The notes beneath the pieces are model-generated. The model was not told the DNA's origin and made no database searches. It saw only the letters and a list, made by a program, of their open reading frames with translations. Both the position numbers and the translations under genes were made by a program. Positions 25,551-35,171 of a DNA stretch of 64,000 bases are shown piece by piece (position 1 is the stretch's first letter; each line of letters starts with the position of its first letter). Source of the DNA: a bacterium. GTDB lineage: Bacteria > SAR324 > XYD2-FULL-50-16. The stretch is from NCBI GenBank assembly GCA_018829445.1, contig JAHJTV010000026.1:1-64000 (forward strand), given 5' to 3'.

Positions 25551-25913
25551 ATGGTTAAAAAAATAGAATCACCAGCGGTTGTTGAAGCTGCCGGTAATAA
25601 GCCGAAGGTCATTTCCGAATTTATTGGCCGGGTAAACACAAATACTGAAGCCTTAAGTGTTGCCCATATGAAAAGCCCGGCAGGGTGGGTCGAGCCTGGG
25701 CAAACGCCTGAATTTGATGAATATACAATTGTATTAAACGGCAAACTCCTGGTAAAATCCAAGGAACAGACTCTTGAAATCAAAGCGGGTGAAGCCGTTA
25801 TCGCCTACGCCGGTGAGTGGATTCAATATAGCACTCCAGATTCAGAGGGTGCTGACTATATTGCCGTTTGTCTTCCGGCTTTTTCTCCGGGAACTGTCCA
25901 CAGGGATGAATAA
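25551..25913 (+). CDS. Cupin domain protein
   Basis: This 120-residue protein is a single small beta-barrel of cupin type. The first motif is degenerate (PGQTPEFDEYTIVLNGKLLV, about 44-63), with the E in the FDEYTIVLNG position; the second is IKAGEAVIAYAGEWIQYSTP (about 75-94). Metal-binding histidines of the classic motif are missing, apart from residues such as Glu, so metal binding is doubtful. It resembles the EutQ-like/ethanolamine cupins in its pattern but no eut genes are nearby. ATG 25551 has a GAGGAG ribosome binding site immediately upstream (25540-25545). Confidence 0.7.
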   Translation: MVKKIESPAVVEAAGNKPKVISEFIGRVNTNTEALSVAHMKSPAGWVEPGQTPEFDEYTIVLNGKLLVKSKEQTLEIKAGEAVIAYAGEWIQYSTPDSEGADYIAVCLPAFSPGTVHRDE

Positions 25914-26011
25914 AACCGGATTAAGAGTTAAACAATCAAAAAATTATTTCCTTTATAAACTAACAGCTAACCGCTTAACAACTATCAACGATATTTTTCC
26001 GTAAAAACGCC

Positions 26012-26446
26012 ATGAAAAAAGCAGAAAGAGCACTGCATCTATTCTCTGAAGGATATATCTGCACGCAAGCAGTCCTGTCAACCTATGCGGAGCAGTTTGG
26101 ACTTGACTATGAAACCTCACTGAAGTTGGCAACGGCTTTTGGAGGGGGATTGGCACGCAGAGCCGAGGTTTGTGGTGTAATAACCGGTTCCTTGATGGTT
26201 ATTGGGTTAATGCATGGAAATACTGACGTTGAAGATACCGCTGCAAAAGAGAAAACCTACCTGCTTGCTCAGGAACTTATGAAACGGTTTGAACAGAAAT
26301 TCGGGGCTTTAAAATGCAGATCCCTGTTGAATGAAGATATTAGCAATCTCGAAGGGTTGGAACGAGCGAGAGAGGAAAAATTATTTGAAACACTCTGCCC
26401 TGAATATATTAGATATACCATTCAGCTCCTCGAAGAAATCCTCTAA
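26012..26446 (+). CDS. C-GCAxxG-C-C family (redox-active) protein
   Basis: The 144-residue protein fits the C_GCAxxG_C_C family: EGYICTQAVLSTYAEQFG (first Cys and GCxQAV-like segment, about 14-31), FGGGLARRAEVCGVITGSLMVIGL (about 46-69) and KFGALKCRSLL with a further cysteine near the C-terminus (ETLCPEY). Such proteins occur mainly in anaerobes, sometimes beside redox enzymes, and are thought to bind a metal or Fe-S cluster; no function is established. The classic GCAQAV is here ICTQAV, a weak variant. It follows the cupin gene by about 100 bp, possibly in the same transcript. Confidence 0.8.
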   Translation: MKKAERALHLFSEGYICTQAVLSTYAEQFGLDYETSLKLATAFGGGLARRAEVCGVITGSLMVIGLMHGNTDVEDTAAKEKTYLLAQELMKRFEQKFGALKCRSLLNEDISNLEGLERAREEKLFETLCPEYIRYTIQLLEEIL

Positions 26447-26876
26447 CAGATTTTCATCATTCACTACTGAATCTGGCTATTTTCCCCGACAGTGATTGTT
26501 CATGGCAAGATTGACAACATTGATAACGGCAATTGAAGGATCTCTCTCTCGAATACAAGAGTCCTTCGTTGTTTTGGAATAACAGGGGTTACTCAGCATA
26601 TTGTCTCAAACAATCTTATTCTACATAGCCTACGAATACTGCCCTCCTATTTTGCCGCTTCCGAGTCGCGGCACCTCCATGTAACCTCCTCAGGATTCAC
26701 AAAGTTAATTTTCTTGCTGTATTTGCCCCAATGGATAACAATAACAGCATATAATGTTAGGGTTTTAATAAACCGCAGGAATGCCAAGAATTTTAACAAC
26801 TGAGTTGAGGGTGTTATCAAACCTTTTCTCAGGAAGATTAAAAGAGAGAGGATCTTAAACCGAAGGAGTTTGTTTG
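26447..26876. other. Intergenic region upstream of the Ca2+-ATPase gene
   Basis: About 430 bp of AT-rich sequence. No supported gene or RNA structure was found; the AAGGAG ribosome binding site of the ATPase lies at 26863-26868. Confidence 0.4.
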
Positions 26877-29798
26877 ATGAATACAAAAATAAATAATCCG
26901 AAGTTGCATCTGAGCGGTTTAACAGAGGAAGAAGTCGCGGCGAGCAGACTCAAACATGGTGTCAATGAACTGACCCCACCCAGCAGAGATCCGTGGTGGA
27001 AGCAATACCTTGAGAAGTATAACGACCCCGTTATTCGAATCTTGCTGATTGCTGCATTTATTGCCTTGCTGGTCGGGTTGACAGATGGTCATTATTTTGA
27101 GGCGTTGGGGATTTTAATTGCAGTATTACTGGCAACAACTCTGGCATTTTTAAATGAGTATGCTGCCAATCGAAAATTTGATATTTTAAATCAAGTCAGT
27201 GATGAGGTGCCGGTCAAGGTTATTCGAGACGGAAGCTATCATTCAATTCCCCGAAAAGAGGTGGTGGTAGACGATCTTGTCATGGTCGAAACCGGAGAAG
27301 AGATACCGGCTGATGGTTTTTTGGTAGAGGCGGTTTCGCTTCAGATCGATGAATCGCGTTTAACCGGTGAATCGTTACCGGTGACCAAAAGACATACTGA
27401 ACATCAGGATAAATCAGCCCATTCCACGGCTTATGCCGAAGACTTTCTTCTAAGAGAAACCTTTGTCCGGGATGGCCATGCCATCTTCAGGGTATCAGCG
27501 GTCGGTGATCACACCGAAATCGGGAAGACAGCCAGGGCTGCCGGCGAAGCATCTGACGTAAAAACCCCTCTGAATAAGCAGCTGGAAAAACTCAGTAAAA
27601 TTATTGGGCTTTTCGGATTTACTATTGCATTATCCGTCTATATCGCCCTGGTGGTAAGAGGGGCGGTAACCGCTGAACTGGTCATGTCCCTGCAACAATG
27701 GTCCGTGATGAGCCTCCTTTCAGTCAGTGTTTTCATCGCTATATTACCGGTTTGGTTACCGATGGGTTATGACTTTTTTGAATTGATTGGTCATCCCCGG
27801 AAAAAACCTGACTGGTTAACTTCAAGCACCATTAAGTCCTGGTTGATTTCATTCTCTTTTGGTTTGATACTTATCGGTAGTGGGATCGGGATCGGTGTTC
27901 TGACCGATTGGTTGCCCCCGCAAATCCAAAACTGGTTACCGGGTGGTGTCGGAACGGAATTTCTGAATTATTTCATGATCGCTGTCACAATTATTGTGGT
28001 GGCAGTCCCTGAAGGCTTGGCCATGAGCGTAACCCTCAGTCTGGCCTATAGTATGCGGAAAATGACGGAATCAAACAACCTGGTGCGTCGAATGCACGCC
28101 TGCGAAACCATTGGGGCAACCACAGTCATTTGCACCGATAAAACCGGGACATTGACACAAAATGTGATGAACGTGCAAATGGCTCATTTCGACATATTGC
28201 CCGAAGATCCCAAACCGGATATGGTCAGCATGGGGGAAAAACTGGTAGTGGAATCAATTGCAGCAAACAGTACTGCCCAGTTGGAATATGCTGCGGAAAT
28301 GCCGAAAGTCATCGGCAACCCGACGGAAGGAGCCCTTCTGCTCTGGCTCAATAAATGCGGTCTTGACTATCTTGACAACCGAAATCTCTTCAAAGTCGAT
28401 CAACAGTGGACATTTAACACTGAACGCAAATTTATGGCAACCCTGGGAACCTCGGAAACTATCAATCAATCCATTCTTTATCTGAAAGGAGCCCCTGAGA
28501 TCATTCTGGATCGTTGTCAAAACCGCTATACGGTTGAAGGAATCAAACCGCTATCTGATGCCAGATCATCCATCGAAAAAGAGTTACGCGACTATCAACA
28601 ACGGGGAATGAGAACCCTTGCCTTTGCTGTCGGGACTGAAAAAAACCATTTAATATCAGGTAAAATTGAAGAGATTGCCACCAACCTCATCTGGCTGGGT
28701 TATGTCGCCATTGCTGACCCGATTAGGGAAGAGGTGCCGGAAGCCATTCAATCCTGCAAAAAGGCCGGTATCCAGGTAAAAATGGTAACCGGTGATGTAT
28801 CGGAGACAGCCAAAGAGATCGGACGTCGCACCGGACTGTTGAGTGAAAACGAAATCCCGGAATCCAGTATCACGGGAACAGAATTTGGACTGATGGATGA
28901 CAACGAAGCAGCCATCGCTGTTCAAAAACTAAAGGTGCTTTCAAGAGCCCGCCCCATGGACAAATTGAGATTGGTAAAATTGTTACAACAGCAAAATCAT
29001 GTGGTGGCCGTCACTGGTGACGGCACCAATGATGCCCCGGCGCTGAATCATGCCGATGTCGGACTCGCCATGGGAAAAACGGGAACTGCAGTAGCCAAGG
29101 AAGCCAGCGATATTGTGTTGTTGGACGATTCCTTCAACAGTATTGTCAATGCCGTAATGTGGGGAAGATCACTCTATCAGAACATTCAGCGTTTTGTTTT
29201 ATTCCAGATAACGATCAACATCGCAGCACTTTGCGTCGCCCTGGTCGGGCCTTTTATTGGTGTCAAATTGCCCCTGACCGTCATTCAAATGCTATGGATT
29301 AATCTGATTATGGATAGCTTTGCCGCTCTGGCATTGGCAACAGAACCCCCCAGTAGAAAGGTGTTGGACAGACCGCCTCGTCATCCGGATGATTTTATTG
29401 TTTCTCCACCGATGCTGAAACAGATTTTGATGACAGCGGGTGTGTTCTTCGGGGTGATGATATGGTTTCTTCTCTATTTTTTAAAAGATTCAATTGTTAC
29501 AGCCAGAGAGTTATCCCTGTTCTTCACCTTGTTCGTCCTGCTCCAATTCTGGAACCTGTTTAACGCCAAAGTCCTGGGTCAGCAACGATCAGTTTTTGTG
29601 AGGTTTTTTGAAAACAAGGCATTTGTCTTCATAGCCGGGGTGATTATGGGAGGTCAGATCCTGATTGTTCAATTTGGCGGACCTTTTTTCCGAACAGTGC
29701 CTTTGGCCCTCAATGATTGGCTTATCCTGCTACTGGGCAGCTCTGTTGTTCTTTGGATTGGTGAAATCTGGCGTTTTTTTCAGCGACTTCGATCATGA
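26877..29798 (+). CDS. PMCA-like calcium-transporting P-type ATPase (P2B type)
   Basis: The product is 973 residues. It has a cation-ATPase N-terminal domain (about 10-75), the actuator domain with LTGESLPV (about 160), the phosphorylation site D421 in CTDKTGTLTQN, a nucleotide domain with KGAPE, and the hinge VTGDGTNDAPAL. Membrane segment M4 contains VVAVPEGLAMSVTLSLAYSMRKM, matching the Ca2+-site pattern of plasma-membrane Ca2+-ATPases. Between M3 and M4 there is an insertion of roughly 90 residues (about 255-360) containing extra hydrophobic segments, unusual for the type. No calmodulin-type tail. It probably exports Ca2+ to keep cytoplasmic levels low. It heads a run of ion-transport genes ending with MscS. 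Confidence 0.88.
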   Translation: MNTKINNPKLHLSGLTEEEVAASRLKHGVNELTPPSRDPWWKQYLEKYNDPVIRILLIAAFIALLVGLTDGHYFEALGILIAVLLATTLAFLNEYAANRKFDILNQVSDEVPVKVIRDGSYHSIPRKEVVVDDLVMVETGEEIPADGFLVEAVSLQIDESRLTGESLPVTKRHTEHQDKSAHSTAYAEDFLLRETFVRDGHAIFRVSAVGDHTEIGKTARAAGEASDVKTPLNKQLEKLSKIIGLFGFTIALSVYIALVVRGAVTAELVMSLQQWSVMSLLSVSVFIAILPVWLPMGYDFFELIGHPRKKPDWLTSSTIKSWLISFSFGLILIGSGIGIGVLTDWLPPQIQNWLPGGVGTEFLNYFMIAVTIIVVAVPEGLAMSVTLSLAYSMRKMTESNNLVRRMHACETIGATTVICTDKTGTLTQNVMNVQMAHFDILPEDPKPDMVSMGEKLVVESIAANSTAQLEYAAEMPKVIGNPTEGALLLWLNKCGLDYLDNRNLFKVDQQWTFNTERKFMATLGTSETINQSILYLKGAPEIILDRCQNRYTVEGIKPLSDARSSIEKELRDYQQRGMRTLAFAVGTEKNHLISGKIEEIATNLIWLGYVAIADPIREEVPEAIQSCKKAGIQVKMVTGDVSETAKEIGRRTGLLSENEIPESSITGTEFGLMDDNEAAIAVQKLKVLSRARPMDKLRLVKLLQQQNHVVAVTGDGTNDAPALNHADVGLAMGKTGTAVAKEASDIVLLDDSFNSIVNAVMWGRSLYQNIQRFVLFQITINIAALCVALVGPFIGVKLPLTVIQMLWINLIMDSFAALALATEPPSRKVLDRPPRHPDDFIVSPPMLKQILMTAGVFFGVMIWFLLYFLKDSIVTARELSLFFTLFVLLQFWNLFNAKVLGQQRSVFVRFFENKAFVFIAGVIMGGQILIVQFGGPFFRTVPLALNDWLILLLGSSVVLWIGEIWRFFQRLRS

Positions 29799-29828
29799 AT
29801 ATTGCGTTGAACTTCGTAATAGCATGGT

Positions 29829-29905
29829 AGATCCCGGATCGAGTCCGGGATGACACAGTGCGAACCAGCTCAGCTGAGGTGCGTTTTCTGTATTGTGACA
29901 CAGTC
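29829..29905 (+). repeat. Small dispersed element (GATCCCGG..CCGGGAT and TGTATTGTGACACAG)
   Basis: A short palindrome GATCCCGGATCGAGTCCGGGAT followed by GACACAG and TGTATTGTGACACAG (29891-29905). The same words occur at 8410-8473 between the ferredoxin and MoaD-like genes, so this is a second dispersed intergenic sequence. Confidence 0.45.
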
Positions 29906-30026
29906 TGTTGTGCCGGAATTTGGGTGTATGAGCCTTTGGTTTGATTAACAATATTCTGGGGTAAACCCGGATTTTATCAGTAACACACTAAACCCTCCAT
30001 AAGACGCTTTTTCAGGAGTGAATTCG

Positions 30027-33000
30027 ATGTCAGCAGCAAAAAAGTTTGGCACTTTCGGCGGTGTATTTACCCCCGCCATTTTAACAATCCTCGGTGTGAT
30101 TATGTATCTGAGATTACCGTGGATTGTAGGTCAGGCAGGACTCTATTCCGCCATCGGTATTATTGTGGTCGCCCACATCATTTCCATCACTACCGGGCTG
30201 AGTGTGTCTTCGATTGCAACGGACAAAAAAGTAAAAACCGGTGGGACCTATTATATGATTTCCCGAAGCCTGGGACTTCCGATCGGCGGCACATTGGGAT
30301 TGGCACTTTTTGTTGGTTTGTCTTTCAGTGTCAGTTTATATCTGATCGGATTTTCCGAAAGTTTTTTAGGATTCTGGGGATTCGAAGTCACCAAAAACAG
30401 CATCCGACTGGCCGGAACCATTGCTTTACTAGCTGTCACCGTTATAACATTCATCAGCACAAGCCTGGCGTTAAAAACCCAGTTCTTTATCCTACTGGCA
30501 ATTATTCTATCCCTCGGTTCCATCTTTTTAGGATCATCTCCAGCCGTTCCACAGGAACCTCTATTAACACCCATTGCTGGTGCTGCCCCCTTTATCGTTC
30601 TGTTTGGCATCTTTTTCCCCGCGGTAACTGGATTTGAAGCGGGCGTATCCATGTCGGGAGATCTGCAGAATCCTAAAAAATCGATACCAATAGGTACTAT
30701 TGTTGCGATTAGTGTGGGACTGGTAGTTTACGTCGGCATGGCCATCTTCTTAACATTTCGGGTAACTTCCGATCAACTGGTGAACAACCCGAATATACTG
30801 CTGGAAATTTCCCTGTTCTCGCCATTGGTACTGGCAGGAATCTGGGGTGCCACTTTGTCATCCGCTCTTGGCAGTATCCTGGGCGCTCCCCGTATTTTGC
30901 AGGCCATCTCCATTGACAAAATAACACCAAAATTCTTTGGAGTGGGTTTTGGTAAGGAGAACGAGCCCCGTAATGCGTTGTTGTTAACATTTGTAATTGC
31001 CGAAGTGGGGATCCTGATTGGAGAACTGGATGTCATCGCCCGTGTTGTATCCATGTTTTTCATTGCCACCTATAGTTTCCTGAATATGAGTTGCGCCATC
31101 GAAAACTGGGCAAGCCCGGATTTTAGACCCGATTTTCGAGTCTCAAAGTATATCAGTATCCTGGGATCAATAACCTGCCTGATCGTAATGATTCAGTTGG
31201 ATCTCATTGCGATGATCGGGGCAATCTTGATTCTTTCCGCCCTGTTTTTCTATTTAAAACGCAAAGAGCTGACTCTGGAATCCGGCGATACCTGGGAAGG
31301 GGTCTGGTCTTCTGTGATCAGGGCGGGGCTGGATTATCTCAACAAAGGAAAGGTGCAGCAGCGCAACTGGCGACCAAATATCATCCTGTTCAGCGGGGGA
31401 AGTTCGGCCCGACCTCATTTGCTGGACCTGGGACGGCGGATGGTAGATAAACGGGGCATGCTCTCCAATTTCGACCTGGTGGAAGCTGAAGGGTCGAAAA
31501 TGCTCTTTCGAAAATCGGAACAGTCCATTAACAAAGAGGATGAAGCCATCAGGGGTATTTATACTCGTCGAGTAGGATGTGATGACGTGTACACAGCCAT
31601 GGAAACAATTTCAAAGTTTTACGGGTTCTCCGGTATTGAACCGAATACTGTTTTAATGGGATGGGGTCGCAACAGTGAACGTCCTGAAAAACTGGTTCAT
31701 ACTATAAAAACCATCATCAGTCTGGACTACAATCTGATGTTGCTGAGCTATGATGAAAGCAGAGGATTTGGTGATCATCGGCAGATTGATGTTTGGTGGC
31801 GTGGTATCGGTAATACTATTGCATTTGCGGCTTCCCTGTGTCGATTCTTAACTACTTCCGATGAATGGCAGCATGCCTCCATACGATTTTTGTTGATTAC
31901 CGATCATACGGCTTTGATCGAGCGGCTGCACCAGGTTGTAAACCGTGTAGTAGAGGATTTCCGTGTCGATGCCTCCATAAAAATTATAAACAACGCCGTG
32001 GAACAGAAACCGTTTTACGAAATCATCCAGCGGGAATCAAAGGATGCCGATCTGATCATCAATGGTATTCCGGATATTCAAACGGGCGAAGAAAATCTGT
32101 ACGTCAGTAAAACCAATGCCATTATCGAAAGTCTGGGAACAGTGCTATTGATTCGGGCTTCCTCCTTTTTCGGGGATGACTATTCCGATGTGATTCATGA
32201 AGCGGAATTCCCTGTTTCAGACATCAAACGCCCCGGTTTGATCGATATAGATCAAAAAATAGAGATCGATTTGCCGGATGACTCTACAGGGAGAGTAAAG
32301 AGGCTGTTGAATCTGTTATCGGTTGTTAACCATCATTTTGAAAAAGAGTACCTGCATCAATTGCAGCAGACTGTTGAAGTGCCGATTCTAGCGCTCCAGT
32401 CTTTGATAAAAGGGAGTGTAGATACCATTCGTAAACAATACCCTGACAATGAACGGATTAAGAATCACAGACTTATCACCCGAGTATTGGGAGATTTTTT
32501 GTTTCAGTTGCAGAACAGATTGTTCAGTCATGTAAAAGATACGGATATTTTCAAGAAAGGACTGCTGATCGAATCAATAGAATGGGTCAAGACGAAAACT
32601 GATTCGATTCCGGGAGGACTCCCCCATTATTTAAAAGTACCGCGTCAGAAAGAGCAATTGGTACCTGTTGTTGGAGATCCCATCATAATCCGAATAGATA
32701 AGCTGCTCAAGCGTCTCAACCTCCGACTTTTTAAGCGCCCGGCAATGAGTACTGTCCGCTTTCAGTCTCTGGTTCAATTTCATCTACAGATATTATATAG
32801 GGAACAATGGCTTGGATTTATCAACGATTATGTTATCCAGAGTCTTCAAATCTACTCAGAAATGCAGCGCACCATCGATAAGATTGTAGACAGCCTGGGA
32901 ATGATCAATCAGCAATTAAAATCGAAGCCGGATTTAACAACGGAAGAGGTGTTGTTGGAACTGGACCGGAATCAGAAAGTCAGCGACAAGTTGACAGATA

Positions 33001-35171
33001 TGAACAGCACCTTATGGCAACGTGCCGTTGGTAACCTTCAAACAGTACCTGGTCATGTGATTTCAGAGATAGTTGCCGACCTTTCGCAGTTTAATAGTCA
33101 TTATCGGCTAAAAAAACGAGGTCAAATAAAAAAGAGAGCCGAGAAGTTACTGGAACAGATACTGGAAATCCCGGACACCTGGGCCATCAATCATCAGATC
33201 ATGATGAAGACAGTGATGGCAGACCTGATTCTCCTCTCCTTTAAAAACAGGGTCTCCTCTGTTGTCAGAAGAACCAAAAGTGAGATCTGGGCGAGTATAG
33301 ATAACAATCTCCTGGAGGAAATTGAGTACCTGATCGGACAGTTGGAAAATCTTAAGGCAGGGAAAACCTCAATAACTGAATTCCAGTCTTCTTCTGCCAC
33401 TTGCTTCAAAAAAATGGTGAATATTCCGGAAAGCTGGCAACATCTGTCCGAAGAGATTCGCAGAGTTATAAATGACCTGCCCGAATCCGTTGAATCAGTT
33501 TTGCAGGAATCGATTCAATCGACACCTGAACCGGTCATCCAGCCCATGTCGACAATGAGCATACCGCTGAGACGTAAGGTTGAATATTTTTTTGAATCAA
33601 CTTTTCTGGGTCCAATGGAGGAAGAGCTGGCAGACATTACTGCTCAATTTGAGAAAAGCACCACCAGTAGTCTGGACGTAATACGATTAATGTCCGTCAC
33701 CCTTTCAGAAGCAGGGGAGACTACCTCGGATTCCCAACAGAACAGCTTCGAGTCGCTCAGTCTGATAATCGGTGATTCCGTGGGTAGACTGGACGTGGCT
33801 AAAAACAAGGTACTGAAAACCAGGGAGGAATATGATCGGTTGGTGGATCACTCTCTCAGAAATACGATGGAATCAATTAATCTGTATTCACTGGCCGGAT
33901 CTTATGATCAGGTGGATCATGTAGGCAAGACAAAGAGAGAGTTCTGGATGCTGAAACAGCTCACGGAAAAATGGCATTCATTGGTTTCCGGAATGGGTAT
34001 TTTTTCAACCAATCTCCTCTATCGACAATCCACCGCAACATCCAACCGAAAAAAGGCAGGATATCAGGCTCAAAAGCCCAAATCCGCTGTAGAGCATCTT
34101 CTGAGCTTTGTCGAATCCGCCTCCCCTTATCCGGAAATTGTGTCTGCCCTGCCGTTTTATTACCGGCACCTTTTTCTCAGCAAACCGCTGATAACCAAGG
34201 AATTCTGGGTCGGAAGGTCTTCGGAGATACAGAGAGCTTCCATTGCCATTAACCGATTCAAAAGCGGAATACCAGGAGGATTGGCGGTCACCGGATATCC
34301 CGGTTCCGGAAAATCAGCCCTCTGTAGGATGATTGCCACAAAATTCTTTGAAAAACAAAAAATCTGGCACCTGACTCCTCCGGAAAGCGGTTCCGCAGAT
34401 CCGGATCTGTTCGAATCAAGACTGAAGGAAGCACTGGATATGGCTCCCGGAGAATCACTTCATCAGTTCCAATGGCCGAAAAACAGCATATTGATAATCG
34501 ATGACATTGGCAGTTGGTGGCAACGACTTGATGGAGGTTTCCGGGTGATAAGTCGGATAACCGAACTGATCAGAGAGATAGGTGATCGTTGTTTGATTCT
34601 GATTAATGCCAACATCGCTACTTTTAATTTTTTAGGGGAGTTGTTGGATCTTGATCCCTATCTGCTCGACATTATTTCCTGTGATCCCTTTGATATCAAA
34701 TCTCTAAAAGAGATCGTCATGGTTCGTCATCATTCCACCGGATTAAAGCTCAACTTTAATGGGAGATCAGAGGATGAATTAAGCAGCTGGGCCTTGGCCA
34801 GGCTTTTTACCCGCAGTTTCAGCGATTGTTCGGGGAACGTCGGATTGGTGTTAAAAAAGTGGATTCGCTGCATCGATACGGTATCAAAAGACAATCTAAA
34901 GCTGGTTGTACCCGACCTTCCTTTATTGGACGAATTAAGATATCTGGAAAGTAACCAGTTGATCCTGATTACCCAGTTGTTACTTCATACCCGATTGTCC
35001 CGTTCTGCGTTGGCCGCCATCATGAAAGTGGAACCGGACCATCTTAATGTTGATCTGCAGCTATTGCACAGGGCGGGAATCCTGTTCATTTCCAGGAATG
35101 ATATCATTGAACCGAACCTGTTCGTAGTGGATTATCTGTTTCAACACCTGCAACAAAAAGGATTAATATGA
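30027..35171 (+). CDS. SLC12-type cation-chloride cotransporter fused to a P-loop (AAA/STAND-like) ATPase
   Basis: The 1714-residue protein begins with an SLC12 (NKCC/KCC) permease: FGTFGGVFTPAILTILGVIMYLRLPWIVGQAG (about 7-38), GGTYYMISRSLGLPIGG (about 72-88) and about 12 helices to residue 415. The SLC12 C-terminal regulatory domain follows (about 425-715, opening WEGVWSSVIRAGLDYLN and NWRPNIILFSGG). Residues about 740-1390 are predominantly helical without a recognised family. A P-loop ATPase comes last: Walker A GYPGSGKS (1423-1430), Walker B LIIDDIG (D1492, D1493), then helical and winged-helix-like segments to the end. Known SLC12 proteins lack such an ATPase. ATG 30027 has AGGAG at 30014-30018. 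The stop overlaps the MscS start (ATGA). It predicts ATP-sensitive or signal-gated ion cotransport linked to volume control (inference). Confidence 0.85.
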   Translation: MSAAKKFGTFGGVFTPAILTILGVIMYLRLPWIVGQAGLYSAIGIIVVAHIISITTGLSVSSIATDKKVKTGGTYYMISRSLGLPIGGTLGLALFVGLSFSVSLYLIGFSESFLGFWGFEVTKNSIRLAGTIALLAVTVITFISTSLALKTQFFILLAIILSLGSIFLGSSPAVPQEPLLTPIAGAAPFIVLFGIFFPAVTGFEAGVSMSGDLQNPKKSIPIGTIVAISVGLVVYVGMAIFLTFRVTSDQLVNNPNILLEISLFSPLVLAGIWGATLSSALGSILGAPRILQAISIDKITPKFFGVGFGKENEPRNALLLTFVIAEVGILIGELDVIARVVSMFFIATYSFLNMSCAIENWASPDFRPDFRVSKYISILGSITCLIVMIQLDLIAMIGAILILSALFFYLKRKELTLESGDTWEGVWSSVIRAGLDYLNKGKVQQRNWRPNIILFSGGSSARPHLLDLGRRMVDKRGMLSNFDLVEAEGSKMLFRKSEQSINKEDEAIRGIYTRRVGCDDVYTAMETISKFYGFSGIEPNTVLMGWGRNSERPEKLVHTIKTIISLDYNLMLLSYDESRGFGDHRQIDVWWRGIGNTIAFAASLCRFLTTSDEWQHASIRFLLITDHTALIERLHQVVNRVVEDFRVDASIKIINNAVEQKPFYEIIQRESKDADLIINGIPDIQTGEENLYVSKTNAIIESLGTVLLIRASSFFGDDYSDVIHEAEFPVSDIKRPGLIDIDQKIEIDLPDDSTGRVKRLLNLLSVVNHHFEKEYLHQLQQTVEVPILALQSLIKGSVDTIRKQYPDNERIKNHRLITRVLGDFLFQLQNRLFSHVKDTDIFKKGLLIESIEWVKTKTDSIPGGLPHYLKVPRQKEQLVPVVGDPIIIRIDKLLKRLNLRLFKRPAMSTVRFQSLVQFHLQILYREQWLGFINDYVIQSLQIYSEMQRTIDKIVDSLGMINQQLKSKPDLTTEEVLLELDRNQKVSDKLTDMNSTLWQRAVGNLQTVPGHVISEIVADLSQFNSHYRLKKRGQIKKRAEKLLEQILEIPDTWAINHQIMMKTVMADLILLSFKNRVSSVVRRTKSEIWASIDNNLLEEIEYLIGQLENLKAGKTSITEFQSSSATCFKKMVNIPESWQHLSEEIRRVINDLPESVESVLQESIQSTPEPVIQPMSTMSIPLRRKVEYFFESTFLGPMEEELADITAQFEKSTTSSLDVIRLMSVTLSEAGETTSDSQQNSFESLSLIIGDSVGRLDVAKNKVLKTREEYDRLVDHSLRNTMESINLYSLAGSYDQVDHVGKTKREFWMLKQLTEKWHSLVSGMGIFSTNLLYRQSTATSNRKKAGYQAQKPKSAVEHLLSFVESASPYPEIVSALPFYYRHLFLSKPLITKEFWVGRSSEIQRASIAINRFKSGIPGGLAVTGYPGSGKSALCRMIATKFFEKQKIWHLTPPESGSADPDLFESRLKEALDMAPGESLHQFQWPKNSILIIDDIGSWWQRLDGGFRVISRITELIREIGDRCLILINANIATFNFLGELLDLDPYLLDIISCDPFDIKSLKEIVMVRHHSTGLKLNFNGRSEDELSSWALARLFTRSFSDCSGNVGLVLKKWIRCIDTVSKDNLKLVVPDLPLLDELRYLESNQLILITQLLLHTRLSRSALAAIMKVEPDHLNVDLQLLHRAGILFISRNDIIEPNLFVVDYLFQHLQQKGLI

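Noticed and set aside
30119..30637. A 172-codon plus-strand frame inside the SLC12 fusion gene
   Set aside because: It lies wholly within the much longer fusion frame, has no domain or ribosome binding signal, and its composition is a shadow of the coding strand.
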